A stretch of DNA of 64,000 nt from Lachnospiraceae bacterium UBA5899 (GTDB lineage: Bacteria; Bacillota; Clostridia; Lachnospirales; Lachnospiraceae), in the NCBI GenBank assembly GCA_002432425.1, contig DJEL01000022.1, positions 129,599-193,598 on the forward strand, given 5' to 3'. Below are positions 43,873 through 52,226 of the stretch, piece by piece. The position numbers and the translations under genes are program-made. Each line of letters starts with the position of its first letter. Position 1 is the first letter of the stretch. A model generated the notes under the pieces. The model made no database searches. It was not told the origin of the DNA and worked only from the letters and a program-made list of their open reading frames with translations.

Positions 43873-44469
43873 TTACAGTGTTATGTAATTCCGAATGGTG
43901 CTTTGCAGAAAGGACTTGAATATTTCATCAAAATACTCCGGGTCAAACTGCTCGGCATTGCTAAGCAGGACGGGGCAGGCGGTAATTACATTGATAAGTC
44001 CCTGCACGTCCACGCTCTGTACAGCGCGATGCTCTACCCAGTAGGATGCCAGTTTACTTAAGAATTCCTTATAAATGGCGCCCACCCGGTTTTCCGAAAG
44101 GGAATTCGACCGGGAAAGAATGGCAAAGCTTTGGGAGTAAACAGGCTGTTCCCGGCATTTGTTCAAAAGGTCCATAGAGTAGCGGTAAATGCTCTCGTTC
44201 AGAAATCCGATGGGGTCATGTAAGGAAGCCTCAAACTCTTTCTCCGCAATATCCAGCTTCTGCCTGCTGCGGTACAGCATCACATCCATAACAAGGGCGT
44301 CCTTGTCCTTCCAAAAGCTGTAAAAACTGCCCTGGGCAATCCCTGCCCGGCGGGTCAGCTCCTGAATGTTGATGGATTTTGTGCCTTTGTCATGGAATAA
44401 TTCCACGGCGGTTTCCAGAATTTGGTTCTTAATCTGTTCTTTTTCTTCTTCACTGAATGCTTTTGGCAT
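43873..44469 (-). CDS. TetR family transcriptional regulator
   Basis: 198 residues. N-terminal helix-turn-helix NQILETAVELFHDKGTKSIN, IQELTRRAGIAQGSFYSFWK is characteristic of TetR proteins; the remaining helical domain binds an unknown ligand. It is the first gene of a minus-strand run (TetR, dikinase, MATE) and divergent from a GNAT gene. Two operator-like sites, GTTAGTGCATGCTAAC and GTAAGCGAAGGCTAAC, lie in the intergenic region, so it probably represses itself and both directions. The same consensus at 39006 and 20350 suggests a small regulon. Confidence 0.92.
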   Translation of the reverse strand: MPKAFSEEEKEQIKNQILETAVELFHDKGTKSINIQELTRRAGIAQGSFYSFWKDKDALVMDVMLYRSRQKLDIAEKEFEASLHDPIGFLNESIYRYSMDLLNKCREQPVYSQSFAILSRSNSLSENRVGAIYKEFLSKLASYWVEHRAVQSVDVQGLINVITACPVLLSNAEQFDPEYFDEIFKSFLQSTIRNYITL

Positions 44470-44546
44470 GGTGTATTACCTTTCCGAAAATTCATTTGAT
44501 GCGGAGGCAACGTCATTGCTCCTTCACTTATTTTCTTGAAGCCTAT

Positions 44547-44562
44547 GTTAGTGCATGCTAAC
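44547..44562. promoter_or_regulatory. Operator GTTAGTGCATGCTAAC upstream of tetR
   Basis: 16-bp dyad with half-sites GTTAGT and GCTAAC around a 4-base centre, 78 bases before the TetR start, matching the consensus seen at 20350 and 39006. Probable autoregulatory site. Confidence 0.7.
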
Positions 44563-44605
44563 TTAAATGTCAATGAATATTTTCAAAAATATTCATTGAT
44601 AGGAA

Positions 44606-44651
44606 TTTACCTTTTCAGACAGCTATGTTACTATAGTAAGCGAAGGCTAAC
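44606..44651 (+). promoter_or_regulatory. Promoter of the GNAT gene with operator-like site
   Basis: TTTACC (44606-44611), 17-base spacer, TACTAT (44629-44634). Immediately after it is GTAAGCGAAGGCTAAC (44636-44651), which differs from the consensus GTTAGY-N4-GCTAAC at one position and would cover the transcript start. Confidence 0.6.
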
Positions 44652-44690
44652 TATAACAATTTGTAAATTAGGGGAAGGCATGGTGATAAT

Positions 44691-45269
44691 ATGATTAAAG
44701 TAACGAATATGTCCAAAGAGGAACTTGTTCACTACGGAACACGGATAGGTGAAGCATTTGTGGCAGAAGGTGCCGGACTTGCGGCAACCGCATCCAAAGA
44801 AGATATGGTGAAAGCATTTGAAATCATGACGGAGTATTTTTACAAAGCGGGAGTTCTGTATACCACATCCGAACAGCATGAGGGCTTTCTTGCCTATTGG
44901 CACAAGACCACAAAAATGAAAATAGGGGCGGCTCTCCACATGATATTCCGCATGCTCCGGGAAATGTCCTTTAAGGGTGTGAAAACGGTAGCCGAGTCCG
45001 GCGGCGAGCTATATGCCAAACTATATAAAAAGGAAAAAGACTACGTTGCCGTTTCCATGGTCGTGGTATTAAGGGAATTTCAGGGAAAAGGCTTCATGAA
45101 AAAGGTACTGGAGCAGCCGTTTGCGGAGGCAAGGGAGCTCGGCATTCCCTGTGTTCTGGACACCGACACGTCGCTCAAAGTCACCAAGTATGAGAAGTGC
45201 GGCATGAAAAATACCGGAAAGAAGGAGCTGAAATCCGGCGCATGCCTGTATACGATGGAGTATAGGTGA
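44691..45269 (+). CDS. GNAT family N-acetyltransferase
   Basis: 192 residues. The acetyl-CoA binding motif A is visible as VAVSMVVVLREFQGKGFMKK (R/Q-x-x-G-x-G/A variant QGKGFM), followed by VLEQPFAEARELGIPCVLDT. The C-terminus ends with YEKCGMKNTGKKEL, a typical beta-bulge region of GNATs. It is divergent from tetR across operator-like sites, so it is probably induced with the dikinase and MATE. Possible role: acetylating a drug or a toxic metabolite; the acceptor is unknown. Confidence 0.85.
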   Translation: MIKVTNMSKEELVHYGTRIGEAFVAEGAGLAATASKEDMVKAFEIMTEYFYKAGVLYTTSEQHEGFLAYWHKTTKMKIGAALHMIFRMLREMSFKGVKTVAESGGELYAKLYKKEKDYVAVSMVVVLREFQGKGFMKKVLEQPFAEARELGIPCVLDTDTSLKVTKYEKCGMKNTGKKELKSGACLYTMEYR

Positions 45270-45302
45270 GATAATGAAAGCCGGATGAGAAAAATAAAGT
45301 CC

Positions 45303-45638
45303 CTACGCGTTCTTTTTCTTATATTCTTCTCCCCAGACTTTCATAGCAGAAAGGATGGGCTCCAAACTTTTGCCGGTTTCCGTCAGAGAGTATTCCACTC
45401 TCGGCGGAACTTCGGCATACACTTTGCGGTTTACAAGACTGCTTTCTTCCATATCGCGGAGCTGCGCCGTCAGTACCTTTTGCGAAACGGTTCCGATGGA
45501 CTTTTTCAGTTCACCGAAGCGCTTGGTTCCGGGCATCAGGTCCCGAAGAATAAGCACTTTCCATTTATCTCCGATTAAAGTCAGGGTGGTTTCCACCGGG
45601 CATGCCGGCAAGTTTTTTTCGGTGTTGTTTGTTTCCAT
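45303..45638 (-). CDS. HxlR family transcriptional regulator
   Basis: 111 residues from ATG 45638, chosen for AAAGGA 9 bases upstream. It shows the HxlR winged helix: CPVETTLTLIGDKWKVLILR, MPGTKRFGELKKSIGTVSQK, VLTAQLRDMEESSLVNRKVY and EVPPRVEYSLTETGKSL. The leading Cys in CPVET is conserved in members that sense redox or electrophiles. A palindrome AGTATCT-AAA-AGATACT lies upstream. The divergent gene it should control is decayed here (MBL-family remnant beginning near 45943). Confidence 0.92.
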   Translation of the reverse strand: METNNTEKNLPACPVETTLTLIGDKWKVLILRDLMPGTKRFGELKKSIGTVSQKVLTAQLRDMEESSLVNRKVYAEVPPRVEYSLTETGKSLEPILSAMKVWGEEYKKKNA

Positions 45639-45678
45639 ATTATGCAATCCTTTCAGTCAGGCTAATATTTTATCCAAT

Positions 45679-45695
45679 AGTATCTAAAAGATACT
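45679..45695. promoter_or_regulatory. HxlR-type operator AGTATCTAAAAGATACT
   Basis: Perfect 7-bp dyad with 3-base centre, 41 bases upstream of the HxlR start. GTATC-type inverted repeats are typical HxlR/YodB-family sites. Confidence 0.7.
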
Positions 45696-45942
45696 TACCT
45701 ACATATTATACGCTTACCCCATTTTGGAAATCAAGTGTTTTTTGATAGTCCTGTTTTTCCCAATAATGGCACAAAGGTTTCCTTTCGGTAACTATCCCAC
45801 AATATTGTGCGTACTTCACAACCGGCATTCATGGCGATAGAATGCAGTCAGGAACAGGAAGTACGGCCGACGGAATGTTCCGGAACGTAACACAATAATC
45901 AATGCGATACAGCAGTCAACAAGATGTCTATGGTCAGCGTAA
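45696..45942. other. Intergenic stretch between HxlR gene and the MBL-family remnant
   Basis: No gene is seen. It holds a small palindrome CACAATATTGTG (45798-45809) and no open frame with a ribosome site. It may carry decayed N-terminal sequence of the downstream remnant, but I could not read any. Confidence 0.35.
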
Positions 45943-46532
45943 TGTGGAACCAACGTGGCAAAAAACGGAAAAGGTGTTGTCATTGAGCTGCCCTGCTTCT
46001 ATGATAATATTAACGAGTTGACGGAATTCTTAAAGGCAGAAAACATTGCAGTGGAAGCCAAGCTGGTAGCTAATTTCCAAAATGCATTTGGTGACAGCTT
46101 TGACGCTTCCATCTGCCAGCCCACACAGATTATGCAGGATGGCGAAACGGAAATTGCCGGCATGAAATTTGTTATTACTTCCAATGCAGAGGCATTTGAT
46201 GTGGAAATACCCGAAATCAACTGTGTTTACACACATATGATGGGCCATGACTGCCACTCCATCGTAGCGGACTGCCCTCATGCCGACGGTATCATTTCCC
46301 AGTTAAATTATTACATTCGCAAGGGCTTTACCCTTATTCTGACAGCTCATTACACACCGGAAGATTTGAAGGATGCGGAAACCAAGATTGCATACCTGAA
46401 GGATTTGAAGGAGATTTCTTTTGCCTGCGAAAATGCAGAGGAAATGAAGAAGAAGGTACAGAAAAATATGCCGGTTACAGCGGTCTGAATTATCTTGACA
46501 TGACTGTCGGTTTATTTTTCCCGGGCAAGTAA
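45943..46532 (+). pseudogene. C-terminal remnant of an MBL-fold-associated protein, frameshifted
   Basis: An open frame (possible GTG at 45955) lacks a ribosome site and a proper N-terminus. INCVYTHMMGHDCHSIVADC, then LILTAHYTPEDLKDAETKIA resembles the C-terminal part of some Firmicutes metallo-beta-lactamase-fold proteins as I remember them. The frame ends at 46488 with MPVTAV, but a shifted frame continues with GYSGLNYLDMTVGLFFPGK to 46532, the expected family end. So the N-terminal part is missing and the 3' end is frameshifted. Confidence 0.55.
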
Positions 46533-46619
46533 ACGAATTTGATATAAATTAGAATTGCGTGGTTTATTTGTAACTGACAACAATGTCAGTTTATAAAAGC
46601 ATGCAGGAAAGGCAGGATT

Positions 46620-47387
46620 ATGGACCAGAAGGAACGCAGGATTTATTTAATTGAAAAACTGCTTCAGAATGATGCTTCCATACCGCAGGATGAAGAAGAA
46701 CAGAAGCGGCTCCTGCGAGGGCTTATGAATGTGCGTTATCCGAAGAAATGTGACCCTGCCTTTCTGCAGATACAGGATGAATACCTGAAAGAAGAAATTG
46801 CAAAGAAGGGTATTACGGACTGTGAGGATTTCACTCCGGCGGCGGAGGGGTTGTATATCTGGCAGGGCGATATCACGACCTTGCGTTGCGATGCCATTGT
46901 GAATGCAGCCAACAGCGGCATGACGGGCTGCTATGTGCCCAACCATTCCTGCATTGACAACTGCATTCACACTTTTGCAGGCATGGAACTGCGATGGACC
47001 TGTGCGGAAATTATAGAGAGACAGGGGCATGAGGAACCCACCGGCAAGGCAAAAATTACTCCGGCGTTTAATCTTCCCTGCCGGTATGTGCTGCACACGG
47101 TGGGACCGATTGTGCAGGGACGGCTTACGGAGAGGGACTGCGAGCTTTTGAAGTCCTGTTATCGTTCCTGCTTAAGCCTTGCAAGGGAATACGGTCTGAA
47201 AAGTGTGGCATTCTGCTGCATTTCCACCGGTGTTTTTTGTTTCCCTGCCAAAAAGGCGGCGGAAATTGCGGTGGAAACGGTGAAGGAATTTCAGGCGGCA
47301 AACCCCGGTATAGATAAGGTTATTTTTAATGTATTTAAGGATGAGGATAAGAGAATTTATGAACGGCTTCTTCAGAACGACAGATAA
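46620..47387 (+). CDS. Zinc-type macrodomain protein (ADP-ribosyl hydrolase), sirtuin-linked
   Basis: 255 residues. An N-terminal helical extension (about 70 residues) precedes a macrodomain: LYIWQGDITTLRCDAIVNAA, NSGMTGCYVPNHSCIDNCIH, PTGKAKITPAFNLPCRYVLH and CCISTGVFCFPAKKAAEIAV. The motif GCYVPNHSCIDN supplies the Cys/His ligands of the zinc-containing macrodomain class described in staphylococci and streptococci, which removes ADP-ribose placed by the neighbouring sirtuin. The sirtuin gene overlaps its end. No lipoyl-carrier (GcvH-L) or LplA2 gene is next to it, although these usually complete the operon. Confidence 0.88.
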   Translation: MDQKERRIYLIEKLLQNDASIPQDEEEQKRLLRGLMNVRYPKKCDPAFLQIQDEYLKEEIAKKGITDCEDFTPAAEGLYIWQGDITTLRCDAIVNAANSGMTGCYVPNHSCIDNCIHTFAGMELRWTCAEIIERQGHEEPTGKAKITPAFNLPCRYVLHTVGPIVQGRLTERDCELLKSCYRSCLSLAREYGLKSVAFCCISTGVFCFPAKKAAEIAVETVKEFQAANPGIDKVIFNVFKDEDKRIYERLLQNDR

Positions 47388-48267
47388 AGATAAGAATAAG
47401 GATGAAATCGAGGTGCTCCGCCATGCGCTGGATACGGCGGACGCGGTGGTGATAGGCGCCGGTTCGGGACTTTCCACGGCAGCAGGCTTTACCTACAGCG
47501 GAGAACGTTTTCGGAAATATTTTGCGGATTTTATCGAAACGTACCATTTCAGGGATATGTATTCCGGCGGCTTTTACTCGTTTTCCTCTTTGGAGGAGCA
47601 TTGGGCATACTGGAGCCGGTATATTTACATTAACCGTTATATGGATGCGCCGAAACCTGTCTATGAGGAGCTTTTCCGGCTGGTAAAGGACAAGGATTAT
47701 TTTGTGCTGACCACCAATGTGGATCATTGTTTCCAGAAGGCGGGTTTCGACAAGGAGCGCCTGTTTTACACGCAGGGAGATTACGGGCTGTTTCAGTGCA
47801 GCAAGCCCTGCCGCCAGGAAACCTTTGACAATGAGGAAGCTGTCCGCAGGATGGTAGAAGCGCAAGGTTATAAAATAACCTCCGACGGCAGCCTGATTTT
47901 GCCTGAAACGCCGTCCATGCGCATTCCCGCGGAGCTGGTGCCCCGTTGCCCGCATTGCGGCAGACCCATGACCATGAACCTTCGCAGCGACGGTACGTTT
48001 GCAGAGGACGAAGGCTGGCACAGCGCAGCCCAAAGATATGAAACTTTTATGGAAAATCACAGGGGACAAAAGGTTGTCTTCCTGGAGCTGGGCGTCGGCT
48101 ACAACACCCCGGGCATTATAAAATATAATTTCTGGCAGTATGCGTACAACTGGCAGCATGCGTTTTATGCCTGCATCAACAAGGAACAGGCGCAGGTGCC
48201 GACAGAAATAAAGGAAAAGTCGGTCGGAATTGACGGGGATATCGGGGAAGTTCTGCACCGGCTTTAA
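47359..48267 (+). CDS. Class M sirtuin-like ADP-ribosyltransferase (SirTM type)
   Basis: 302 residues from ATG 47359; an in-frame ATG at 47329 is an alternative. Rossmann NAD motif ADAVVIGAGSGLSTAAGF, the substitute for the canonical catalytic loop TTNVDHCFQKAG, QGDYGLFQC in place of the usual His-containing segment, and two Cys pairs (CSKPC, CPHCGRP) for a structural zinc. The C-terminal FLELGVGYNTPGIIKYNFWQ is typical of this group. Published SirTMs attach ADP-ribose to a lipoylated GcvH-like protein and are reversed by the linked macrodomain. It overlaps the macrodomain gene by 29 bases, so they are one operon. Confidence 0.87.
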   Translation: MNGFFRTTDKDKNKDEIEVLRHALDTADAVVIGAGSGLSTAAGFTYSGERFRKYFADFIETYHFRDMYSGGFYSFSSLEEHWAYWSRYIYINRYMDAPKPVYEELFRLVKDKDYFVLTTNVDHCFQKAGFDKERLFYTQGDYGLFQCSKPCRQETFDNEEAVRRMVEAQGYKITSDGSLILPETPSMRIPAELVPRCPHCGRPMTMNLRSDGTFAEDEGWHSAAQRYETFMENHRGQKVVFLELGVGYNTPGIIKYNFWQYAYNWQHAFYACINKEQAQVPTEIKEKSVGIDGDIGEVLHRL

Positions 48268-48381
48268 GGAAGTGCCAAATTTCCTTTGCAAATCGCTTCC
48301 ACCGCCCTTCTCTTCATGGTATACTTACTGTATATCAGTTCGGACGCAACATATACTTATAGAGAAAGGTAGGTAGCGATT

Positions 48382-49341
48382 ATGAAGTATGCAAATGTAG
48401 TGGTTGCAGGTGGCGGCGTATTGGGGAGCCAGATAGCTTTCCAGTCAGCTTACTGCGGAGCAAATGTAACCATCTGGTTACGGAGTGAGGGTTCCATCGG
48501 CAGAACCCAGCCCAAGCTGGATAAGCTGAAAGAAACTTACATAGAAGCCATCGAAGATATGGCATCCGGCAAGGGTCCCTGGTGTGCAGGTATTGCGGAT
48601 GAAGAGAATTTCGACAAAGAAGAGTGCCTGAAAAAGGTCGAAGCGGCTTACAGCGGCATTAAATTAGAGCTGGACATGGAAAAAGCGGTAGTGGATGCCG
48701 ACCTGTTAATTGAGTCCATGGCGGAAAATGAGAAGGATAAAATTGCTTTCTACGAGAAAGTGGCACCGTTACTTCCCGAAAAAACAGTGATTGTAACCAA
48801 TTCCTCCACGCTTCTTCCGTCCATGTTTGCCAAATATACAGGCAGACCGGAGAAGTACCTGTCCCTGCATTTTGCCAATTCCATCTGGAAAAACAACACG
48901 GCAGAGATTATGGCGCAGTCCAAAACGGATGAGAAATATTTCAATGACATTTTGCAGTTTGCCAATGACATCCGCATGATTGGACTTCCGGTAAGAAAGG
49001 AAAAAAGCGGTTATCTGTTAAACTCTATGCTGGTTCCGTTCTTACTCAGCGGTCTGGATTTGTATGCATCCGGCGTTTCCGACCCGGAAAGCATTGACAT
49101 TGCCTGGACACACGGCACCGGTGCCCCCAAGGGACCGTTCCAGATTTTTGACACCGTTGGCTTAAACACTGCCTACAACATCGTGCATCAGTACCAGAGC
49201 ATACCGGGAATCTTCTCCCCGCTCCTGAAAAAAATGATGATGCCGTACAACTTCAAGAAGATGGAAGAAATCCTGAAGAAATATATAGACGAGGGCAAGC
49301 TCGGCATGTCCTCCGGCGAAGGATTTTATAAATATAAGTAA
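48382..49341 (+). CDS. 3-hydroxyacyl-CoA dehydrogenase family protein
   Basis: 319 residues. N-terminal NAD-binding VVVAGGGVLGSQIAFQSAYC, then ADLLIESMAENEKDKIAFYE and TNSSTLLPSMFAKYTGRPEK, the catalytic-type region LSLHFANSIWKNNTAEIM, and the C-terminal helical domain with SGYLLNSMLVPFLLSGLDLY and GTGAPKGPFQIFDTVGL. Like 3-hydroxybutyryl-CoA dehydrogenases it should use NAD(P) to oxidise or reduce a 3-hydroxyacyl-CoA. No other butyrate pathway genes are adjacent, so pathway assignment is open. It stands alone with a terminator after it. Confidence 0.9.
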   Translation: MKYANVVVAGGGVLGSQIAFQSAYCGANVTIWLRSEGSIGRTQPKLDKLKETYIEAIEDMASGKGPWCAGIADEENFDKEECLKKVEAAYSGIKLELDMEKAVVDADLLIESMAENEKDKIAFYEKVAPLLPEKTVIVTNSSTLLPSMFAKYTGRPEKYLSLHFANSIWKNNTAEIMAQSKTDEKYFNDILQFANDIRMIGLPVRKEKSGYLLNSMLVPFLLSGLDLYASGVSDPESIDIAWTHGTGAPKGPFQIFDTVGLNTAYNIVHQYQSIPGIFSPLLKKMMMPYNFKKMEEILKKYIDEGKLGMSSGEGFYKYK

Positions 49342-49365
49342 AAACAAGAAAAGACAAATAAAGAA

Positions 49366-49403
49366 AAGCCCGAAAGCTGCATGATTGCCTTCGGGCTTTT
49401 TAT
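49366..49403. terminator. Terminator between dehydrogenase and convergent HTH gene
   Basis: AAGCCCGAAAG / CTTCGGGCTTTTT with a 13-base loop. It can serve both convergent genes, the last bases overlapping the HTH stop. Confidence 0.8.
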
Positions 49404-49708
49404 ATACGTGGACGTCCAGATTTTTCTACGATGCCGGTTTCTCGAATAACTTCCTCAATATTCCGGTAAGGCACTGCGGTGAATAAATTGCGCAGTTCAT
49501 CGGCTACCTGCAGGGCAGTGGCAATTTTGGTAAGGGAAAGTAAAGAAATCTGTCCGGTTGTTTCAAATCGCTTGATGGAGCCGTAGCTTACATTGCTCAT
49601 TTTAGCCAGTTGCTGTTGAGAGATAGACCTGCGTTTGCGGATAAGCCGTAAGCAGTCAGCAATTTTTTTATCCAATTCCTCGGAAGTTTCCCAGATAAGG
49701 CCTTCCAT
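49400..49708 (-). CDS. XRE-family HTH protein (HipB-like, no partner gene)
   Basis: 102 residues from ATG 49708, chosen for AGGAGGAG at good distance; longer in-frame starts lack a site. Helix-turn-helix: ADCLRLIRKRRSISQQQLAK, MSNVSYGSIKRFETTGQISL. The C-terminal 35 residues (DELRNLFTAVPYRNIEEVIR) resemble HipB-like regulators that normally precede a HipA kinase. No kinase gene follows here: the next gene downstream is a convergent dehydrogenase. AT-rich palindromes (GATAATATATTATC at 49749) upstream are likely its operators. Confidence 0.8.
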   Translation of the reverse strand: MEGLIWETSEELDKKIADCLRLIRKRRSISQQQLAKMSNVSYGSIKRFETTGQISLLSLTKIATALQVADELRNLFTAVPYRNIEEVIRETGIVEKSGRPRI

Positions 49709-49748
49709 AGTGTTTGCTCCTCCTAAAGTCCGCATAAAAATAGTAGCA

Positions 49749-49803
49749 GATAATATATTATCTATTTTAGCCTTAAACAGGTCAAAATGTATCATATATT
49801 ATC
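49749..49803. promoter_or_regulatory. Palindromic sites upstream of the lone HTH gene
   Basis: GATAATATATTATC (49749-49762) is a perfect 14-bp palindrome, and CATATATTATC recurs at 49793-49803. Both lie in the AT-rich promoter region of the HTH gene and could be its own binding sites. Confidence 0.45.
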
Positions 49804-49874
49804 CACAACTATTATATATCAAATGCAAAAATAATACATCTTTTTTATGTTATAGAAAAAGAAACGCGTACTTT

Positions 49875-51467
49875 TTATCTTCGTCCGCCCGTGTTCATGG
49901 TGCCCATGGCGCTGACGGAAAGGGAAGAGGCATCAATCAGGGCATCGGAACCGCTCTGCTCCTCGGAGGTGGAAGGAATGGTGCCGTTAAGCTGTCCGTC
50001 TATGGACTGTGCGCGGAGCTTTACAATCTGATAAAGGGTATCGGCAGCCGTCCGGTATTCCTCATAGGTATAAAAAGCCGTCGGGTCCGCTTCCACCAAA
50101 GTGTCAATGAGATTTCTTGTGCGGTTATAAAAGGTTTCAAAACCGTCTCCGTAGACATATTCTTCTACCAACTGGTTTAAGTATGCATAATACTGTTTCC
50201 GGTAGGTTTCGCTTTCCATAAGCGTGTCAAAAAATTCGGTTCCGGAAAAAGCATTGTCGATGGCGCTGTTTACCACTGCTGTGGCACTGTCGGAGCTCCC
50301 GCCGCCCATACCGCCGTTTGCACCCATACCGCCATTTGCGCCCATGCCGCCGAAAGCGAGGTTATAATCCCAGGGAATGAGATTGAGCTGCCCGTTTGAC
50401 TCATACAGGTAGTAGTTGTGCGCCATGTTGCCGGAAAGGCTGTCCATATTGACGGAGAAAACATGCACCGCCATGTACTTTAAGAGGTTATCTATATCCA
50501 TGTAGGTTTCCAAATCCGTGCCTTCGGAAATGTTTTTCAGGGCTTTCACAACCCGCTTGTGGTCAGCTTTCTTGGTGTCGGTTACTTCGCCGTCCCAGAT
50601 GGTGGAGTAACTGTCCAAATCATCATCCGTGTAATTTAAGTCGGCGCCGCCGCTGGACTTGGAAAAACCACCCATGCCGCCGAAATCCGCCCGGTCGCCA
50701 AAGTCAGGCATGTCGCCACTGGGTCTGCCGCCGTCACCGCCGGAAATATCGCTGAAATCGGGCATGCCACCGGCATCCTCTCGGTCACCGCCGCCCCCCG
50801 GCATGTTACCGTCCTGTTTGCCGCCGCCCATTTCCATGCCTTCCGGTTTATATAAAGCCCCTTTTTCTGTGCCGTAGTTGCGCAGCAGAAAACTGTCCTC
50901 TACGGCTTCCAAAGCAAGATAAATACCGCGGTATTCCCCATTGACGGAAATCTCCGCATAGTTATAAAGGGAAGCATCCGCACCAAGAAACTGGAACATG
51001 TCGTAGCAGAGAGCCTCCTTCATATTGGTGGCGTCCGCATAATTGTTGTTCAGAATTAGTTTATCCAGACCGAAGCAGGTCTGCCCGTCCACATAATGGT
51101 CAAATTCCAGCTTCAGGCTGTAGCGGTCCGTGGTGGGGTCATTTACCACAGAGCTTAAACTGGTGTTGCCTTTGGTTCGTATGCCGACCTGATAAAAGGT
51201 CTGACCGTTTACTTCTACATCGCAGGCATAATATTCTTCCGCAAGGGCATTGTCCAGCATTTCCTGCCAGTCGTCTTCGTCCATTAAAATATTGACAGTC
51301 ATTATGACATCTGTGTCAAATAATTCTGACTCATAGGACATACTGACAGCCTTTCCGCCGGCAGCAGCCGTGAGTTCGGTAGAGAAATACATGGCTGCGA
51401 AACACAGACAGAGGGAAAAAACCATTATGACAGCAATGATTTTTGTAATGTGTCTGTTAGAAATCAT
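49875..51467 (-). CDS. CotH-like kinase family protein, secreted or membrane-anchored
   Basis: 530 residues. N-terminal membrane helix or signal anchor (IIAVIMVFSLCLCFAAMYFS). CotH features: VGIRTKGNTSLSSVVNDPTT, RYSLKLEFDHYVDGQTCFGL, DKLILNNNYADATNMKEALC and ISVNGEYRGIYLALEAVEDS, then VHVFSVNMDSLSGNMAHNYY and NLIPWDYNLAFGG (metal-binding Asp). Two low-complexity Gly/Met-rich insertions occur at about residues 208-270 and near 375 (ANGGMGANGGMG). CotH kinases phosphorylate proteins in spore coats; here, next to DUF4956 and VTC-domain genes, it belongs to a recurring trio whose job is uncertain, perhaps polyphosphate-linked envelope modification. Confidence 0.88.
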   Translation of the reverse strand: MISNRHITKIIAVIMVFSLCLCFAAMYFSTELTAAAGGKAVSMSYESELFDTDVIMTVNILMDEDDWQEMLDNALAEEYYACDVEVNGQTFYQVGIRTKGNTSLSSVVNDPTTDRYSLKLEFDHYVDGQTCFGLDKLILNNNYADATNMKEALCYDMFQFLGADASLYNYAEISVNGEYRGIYLALEAVEDSFLLRNYGTEKGALYKPEGMEMGGGKQDGNMPGGGGDREDAGGMPDFSDISGGDGGRPSGDMPDFGDRADFGGMGGFSKSSGGADLNYTDDDLDSYSTIWDGEVTDTKKADHKRVVKALKNISEGTDLETYMDIDNLLKYMAVHVFSVNMDSLSGNMAHNYYLYESNGQLNLIPWDYNLAFGGMGANGGMGANGGMGGGSSDSATAVVNSAIDNAFSGTEFFDTLMESETYRKQYYAYLNQLVEEYVYGDGFETFYNRTRNLIDTLVEADPTAFYTYEEYRTAADTLYQIVKLRAQSIDGQLNGTIPSTSEEQSGSDALIDASSLSVSAMGTMNTGGRR

Positions 51468-52132
51468 AGATATTCTCCGTTATAGCTGACAAGGGTTGCA
51501 TTTTCCACGCCGGGAAGAGCGGAAATGCGGTTTACAAAAGCAGTGGTGGCATCCTTGGTACGCAGTTCCGTGGTAAGCTCGATGCCGGAAGCATTAATGG
51601 TTTTGGATTTTACAATAACATGGGAGGTTTCCTGCTTCAAAATCTGCAGAATGGCGTCTTCCGCTTTTTCATCTGCGCAGGACGCAATGAAGATGTAAGG
51701 GGTGTTATGTACTTTGCGGTTGGCAAATAAAATCAGAAGAACGCCGATAATTGCCGAACCGATAAGCGCAAGGGGTATCATGCCCGCACCGACTACAATA
51801 CCGGCTGCCAGCGCCCAAAATAAAAATACGATTTCAAAGGGCTCCTTAATGGCGGTCCGGAAACGTACAATAGAAAGGGCACCGACCATACCAAGGGAAA
51901 GAACCACGTTGGAGGTTACCGCCATTATGACAAGCGTTGTGACAAGTGATAAACCAATCAGTGTCAGTCCAAAGCCTTCCGAATACATGACACCGGTGAT
52001 GGATTTTTTATACACCATAAAGATAAACAATCCGATGACCAGGGCAACAGCCAGACCAAGGATGGTATCCAGAATGGAAAATTCCGTTACGCTCTCTAAA
52101 AAGCTGGATTTGAAAATGTCTTGAAAACTCAT
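51464..52132 (-). CDS. DUF4956 family membrane protein
   Basis: 222 residues. An N-terminal segment precedes about four membrane helices (LDTILGLAVALVIGLFIFMV, GLTLIGLSLVTTLVIMAVTS, VFLFWALAAGIVVGAGMIPL). The conserved loop GMVGALSIVRFRTAIKEPFE joins helices, and a soluble C-terminal domain shows ferredoxin-like VNRISALPGVENATLVSYNG. This is the DUF4956 layout found with VTC-type polyphosphate polymerases and CotH proteins. It overlaps the CotH gene by 4 bases (translational coupling). Function unknown, perhaps the membrane channel of a polyphosphate-related complex. Confidence 0.88.
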   Translation of the reverse strand: MSFQDIFKSSFLESVTEFSILDTILGLAVALVIGLFIFMVYKKSITGVMYSEGFGLTLIGLSLVTTLVIMAVTSNVVLSLGMVGALSIVRFRTAIKEPFEIVFLFWALAAGIVVGAGMIPLALIGSAIIGVLLILFANRKVHNTPYIFIASCADEKAEDAILQILKQETSHVIVKSKTINASGIELTTELRTKDATTAFVNRISALPGVENATLVSYNGEYL

Positions 52133-52226
52133 AATATGTATTCCTTTCTCTTAAAAGCCTGTAAACAGCAGGCATTATTTATAATTTGCAGAAAGTATTC
52201 CTGCTTCCGATAAGCACAGCATGGGA

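Noticed and set aside
47335..48291. Minus-strand frame of 318 codons opposite the sirtuin gene
   Set aside because: Shadow frame with no ribosome site; the plus strand encodes a recognisable sirtuin.
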